From JAAELZ01 sp965237995 (GTDB taxonomy: Bacteria; Pseudomonadota; Gammaproteobacteria; Arenicellales; Poriferihabitantaceae): 64,000 nt of DNA. Below, piece after piece: positions 63,007 to 64,000 of the stretch; position 1 is the first letter of the stretch; each line of letters opens with the position of its first letter. The notes beneath the pieces were generated by a model. The model saw only the letters and a program-made list of their open reading frames with translations. It did not search any database and was not told the DNA's origin. The stretch spans positions 496,001 to 560,000 of the forward strand of contig CBDEGO010000004.1 in the NCBI GenBank assembly GCA_965237995.1, written 5' to 3'. The translations under genes and the position numbers were made by a program.

Positions 63007-64000
63007 CAGACTTTTTAACGCACTTTCACCTGATACGGCCATGGTTTTTATTATTATTGCCCGTGGTTGCCGCGATACTTTGGCTTAGGTATCAACAGCA
63101 ACGCAGCAGTGTTGAATTAAGCGCGCATTGCGACCCACACTTACTCGAAGCGATTGTCGACCACGCAGACGGAAAAGCAACAGCCACAAGCCACAACACC
63201 GCGTTAGTGACATCCATTGCGCTGTTTTGTTTATTCGGCATTTTCGCTATTGGCTTAGCAGGGCCAAGCTGGGAAAAAAAGCCTATCCCGCTGGTAGAGC
63301 CCCAAAACGCCCGCGTAGTGGTATTAGGCCTAGCGCAAAGCATGAATAACACCGACTTAGCTCCATCTCGGTTTGCCCGCGCTAAATTTAAAACCGCAGA
63401 CTTAATACAATCTGCCCCAGCTATACTACAAGCACTGGTTATCTACTCTGGCGATGCATTTGTAGTATCACCACTGAGTGACGACCATAATACGATTTTA
63501 AATCTGCTCAAAGCCGTTGAGATGGATACTTTGCCCACCGCAGGCAACCGCACTGATCGCGGCCTTGAAACTGCAGCACAGCTATTAGATCAGCCTTCCT
63601 TAGGATATAAAGAAATTGTGTTGATTACCGATACGGCATCCCCGCTTTCTTTACAAACTGCACAACAGCTGGCCGCAAAAAATATTCATGTATCGGTCAT
63701 TTCTGTCAATGTTGAAGACAGCGCTAACTCGAGCTTGCTACAAGCCATCGCCAAAACGGGGGCCGGTATCTATTCGCACCTTGTAGCAGGAAAGACTGAC
63801 GTCAACGCTTTAAACACATTTTTGCAGAGAAGAGCTGCGCTTAATTTTAGCAAGCAACAATCGGCTGCAACACAATTTGGTGCTGAGGAATACCAAGATC
63901 AAGGCGCGTGGTTATTAGCCCTTATATTGGCATTTGCTAGTTTACTGTTTCGCAAAGGCTGGTTGCTCAGCATGGGTCTCGTCTGTGTAATATTGACGCC
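63003..64000 (+). CDS. batB: VWA-like membrane protein, BatB type, MIDAS degenerate (partial, runs off the right edge)
   Basis: Reading on from the ATG that overlaps the batA stop gives about 332 residues with no stop before the window edge. It has two N-terminal membrane segments (about 13-29 and 68-87), a VWA-like domain from about residue 104, and another membrane segment near 310-325. The first metal-site motif, normally DxSxS, reads GLAQS (Gly109 to Ser113), so the key Asp is missing. The second Asp is still in the ITDTAS segment. A TPR region is often fused or follows, but lies outside the window. Confidence 0.85.
   Translation, partial: MTDFLTHFHLIRPWFLLLLPVVAAILWLRYQQQRSSVELSAHCDPHLLEAIVDHADGKATATSHNTALVTSIALFCLFGIFAIGLAGPSWEKKPIPLVEPQNARVVVLGLAQSMNNTDLAPSRFARAKFKTADLIQSAPAILQALVIYSGDAFVVSPLSDDHNTILNLLKAVEMDTLPTAGNRTDRGLETAAQLLDQPSLGYKEIVLITDTASPLSLQTAQQLAAKNIHVSVISVNVEDSANSSLLQAIAKTGAGIYSHLVAGKTDVNALNTFLQRRAALNFSKQQSAATQFGAEEYQDQGAWLLALILAFASLLFRKGWLLSMGLVCVILT

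Overview
The window is a chromosomal stretch of a Gram-negative gammaproteobacterium, probably an aquatic heterotroph. The support is gene content and order. There is a pilMNOPQ-aroKB operon, a full mraZ-to-ftsZ division/cell-wall cluster with a meso-DAP type MurE (DNPR motif), and rnpB next to mraZ. The order rsmI / lpoA-yraN-diaA(gmhA)-dolP matches Pseudomonas and enterics, and surE-pcm-yqaA are present. I cannot name the genus from sequence alone. No tRNA, CRISPR array, prophage or insertion sequence was seen.

Layout. 1-1750: 5' part of gltB (minus). 1910-9544: type IV pilus operon pilM-N-O-P-Q, then aroK, aroB and two small PEGA-like lipoproteins, ending at a strong terminator. 9690-12614: typA and argB. 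12620-22782: a surface-glycan cluster with two GT-C type membrane proteins, GT2 and GT4 glycosyltransferases, a COG5610-like HAD protein, an 80-residue orphan protein, a methyltransferase and a GlpD-like flavoprotein. 22844-25665: tldD-pmbA(tldE). 25756-29853: a minus-strand group with a LysR regulator, an Asp/Glu racemase, a DegT-type PLP enzyme and a cysteate lyase/D-cysteine desulfhydrase-like PLP enzyme, plus a candidate 29-codon ORF. 30206-31009: a B4GALNT-like glycosyltransferase next to ftsZ.

31133-47627: the dcw cluster, read on the minus strand from a well-formed promoter with TGGG repeats resembling an MraZ box. The order is mraZ-rsmH-ftsL-ftsI-murE-murF-mraY-murD-ftsW-murG-murC-murB-ftsQ-ftsA-ftsZ; ddl is missing between murB and ftsQ, and lpxC does not follow ftsZ. 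47821-48187: RNase P RNA. 48236-51041: three genes (DUF1653, a retropepsin-like protein, hisC) lying where Pseudomonas has rnpB directly beside rsmI. 51072-56127: rsmI and, divergently, lpoA-yraN-gmhA/diaA-dolP-hldE2. 56352-58788: DUF3461 and surE-pcm-yqaA. 58981-64000: a secreted rhodanese protein and a MoxR/DUF58/DUF4381/VWA/VWA group running off the window.

Most of the window is conserved housekeeping DNA. The most unusual points are a dcw-encoded MurB whose general-acid serine and C-terminal glutamate appear to be replaced, a BatB-like VWA protein with a broken MIDAS, a retropepsin-like protein with DHG instead of DTG/DSG, the glycan cluster with a GlpD-like enzyme, and the PLP-enzyme cluster.
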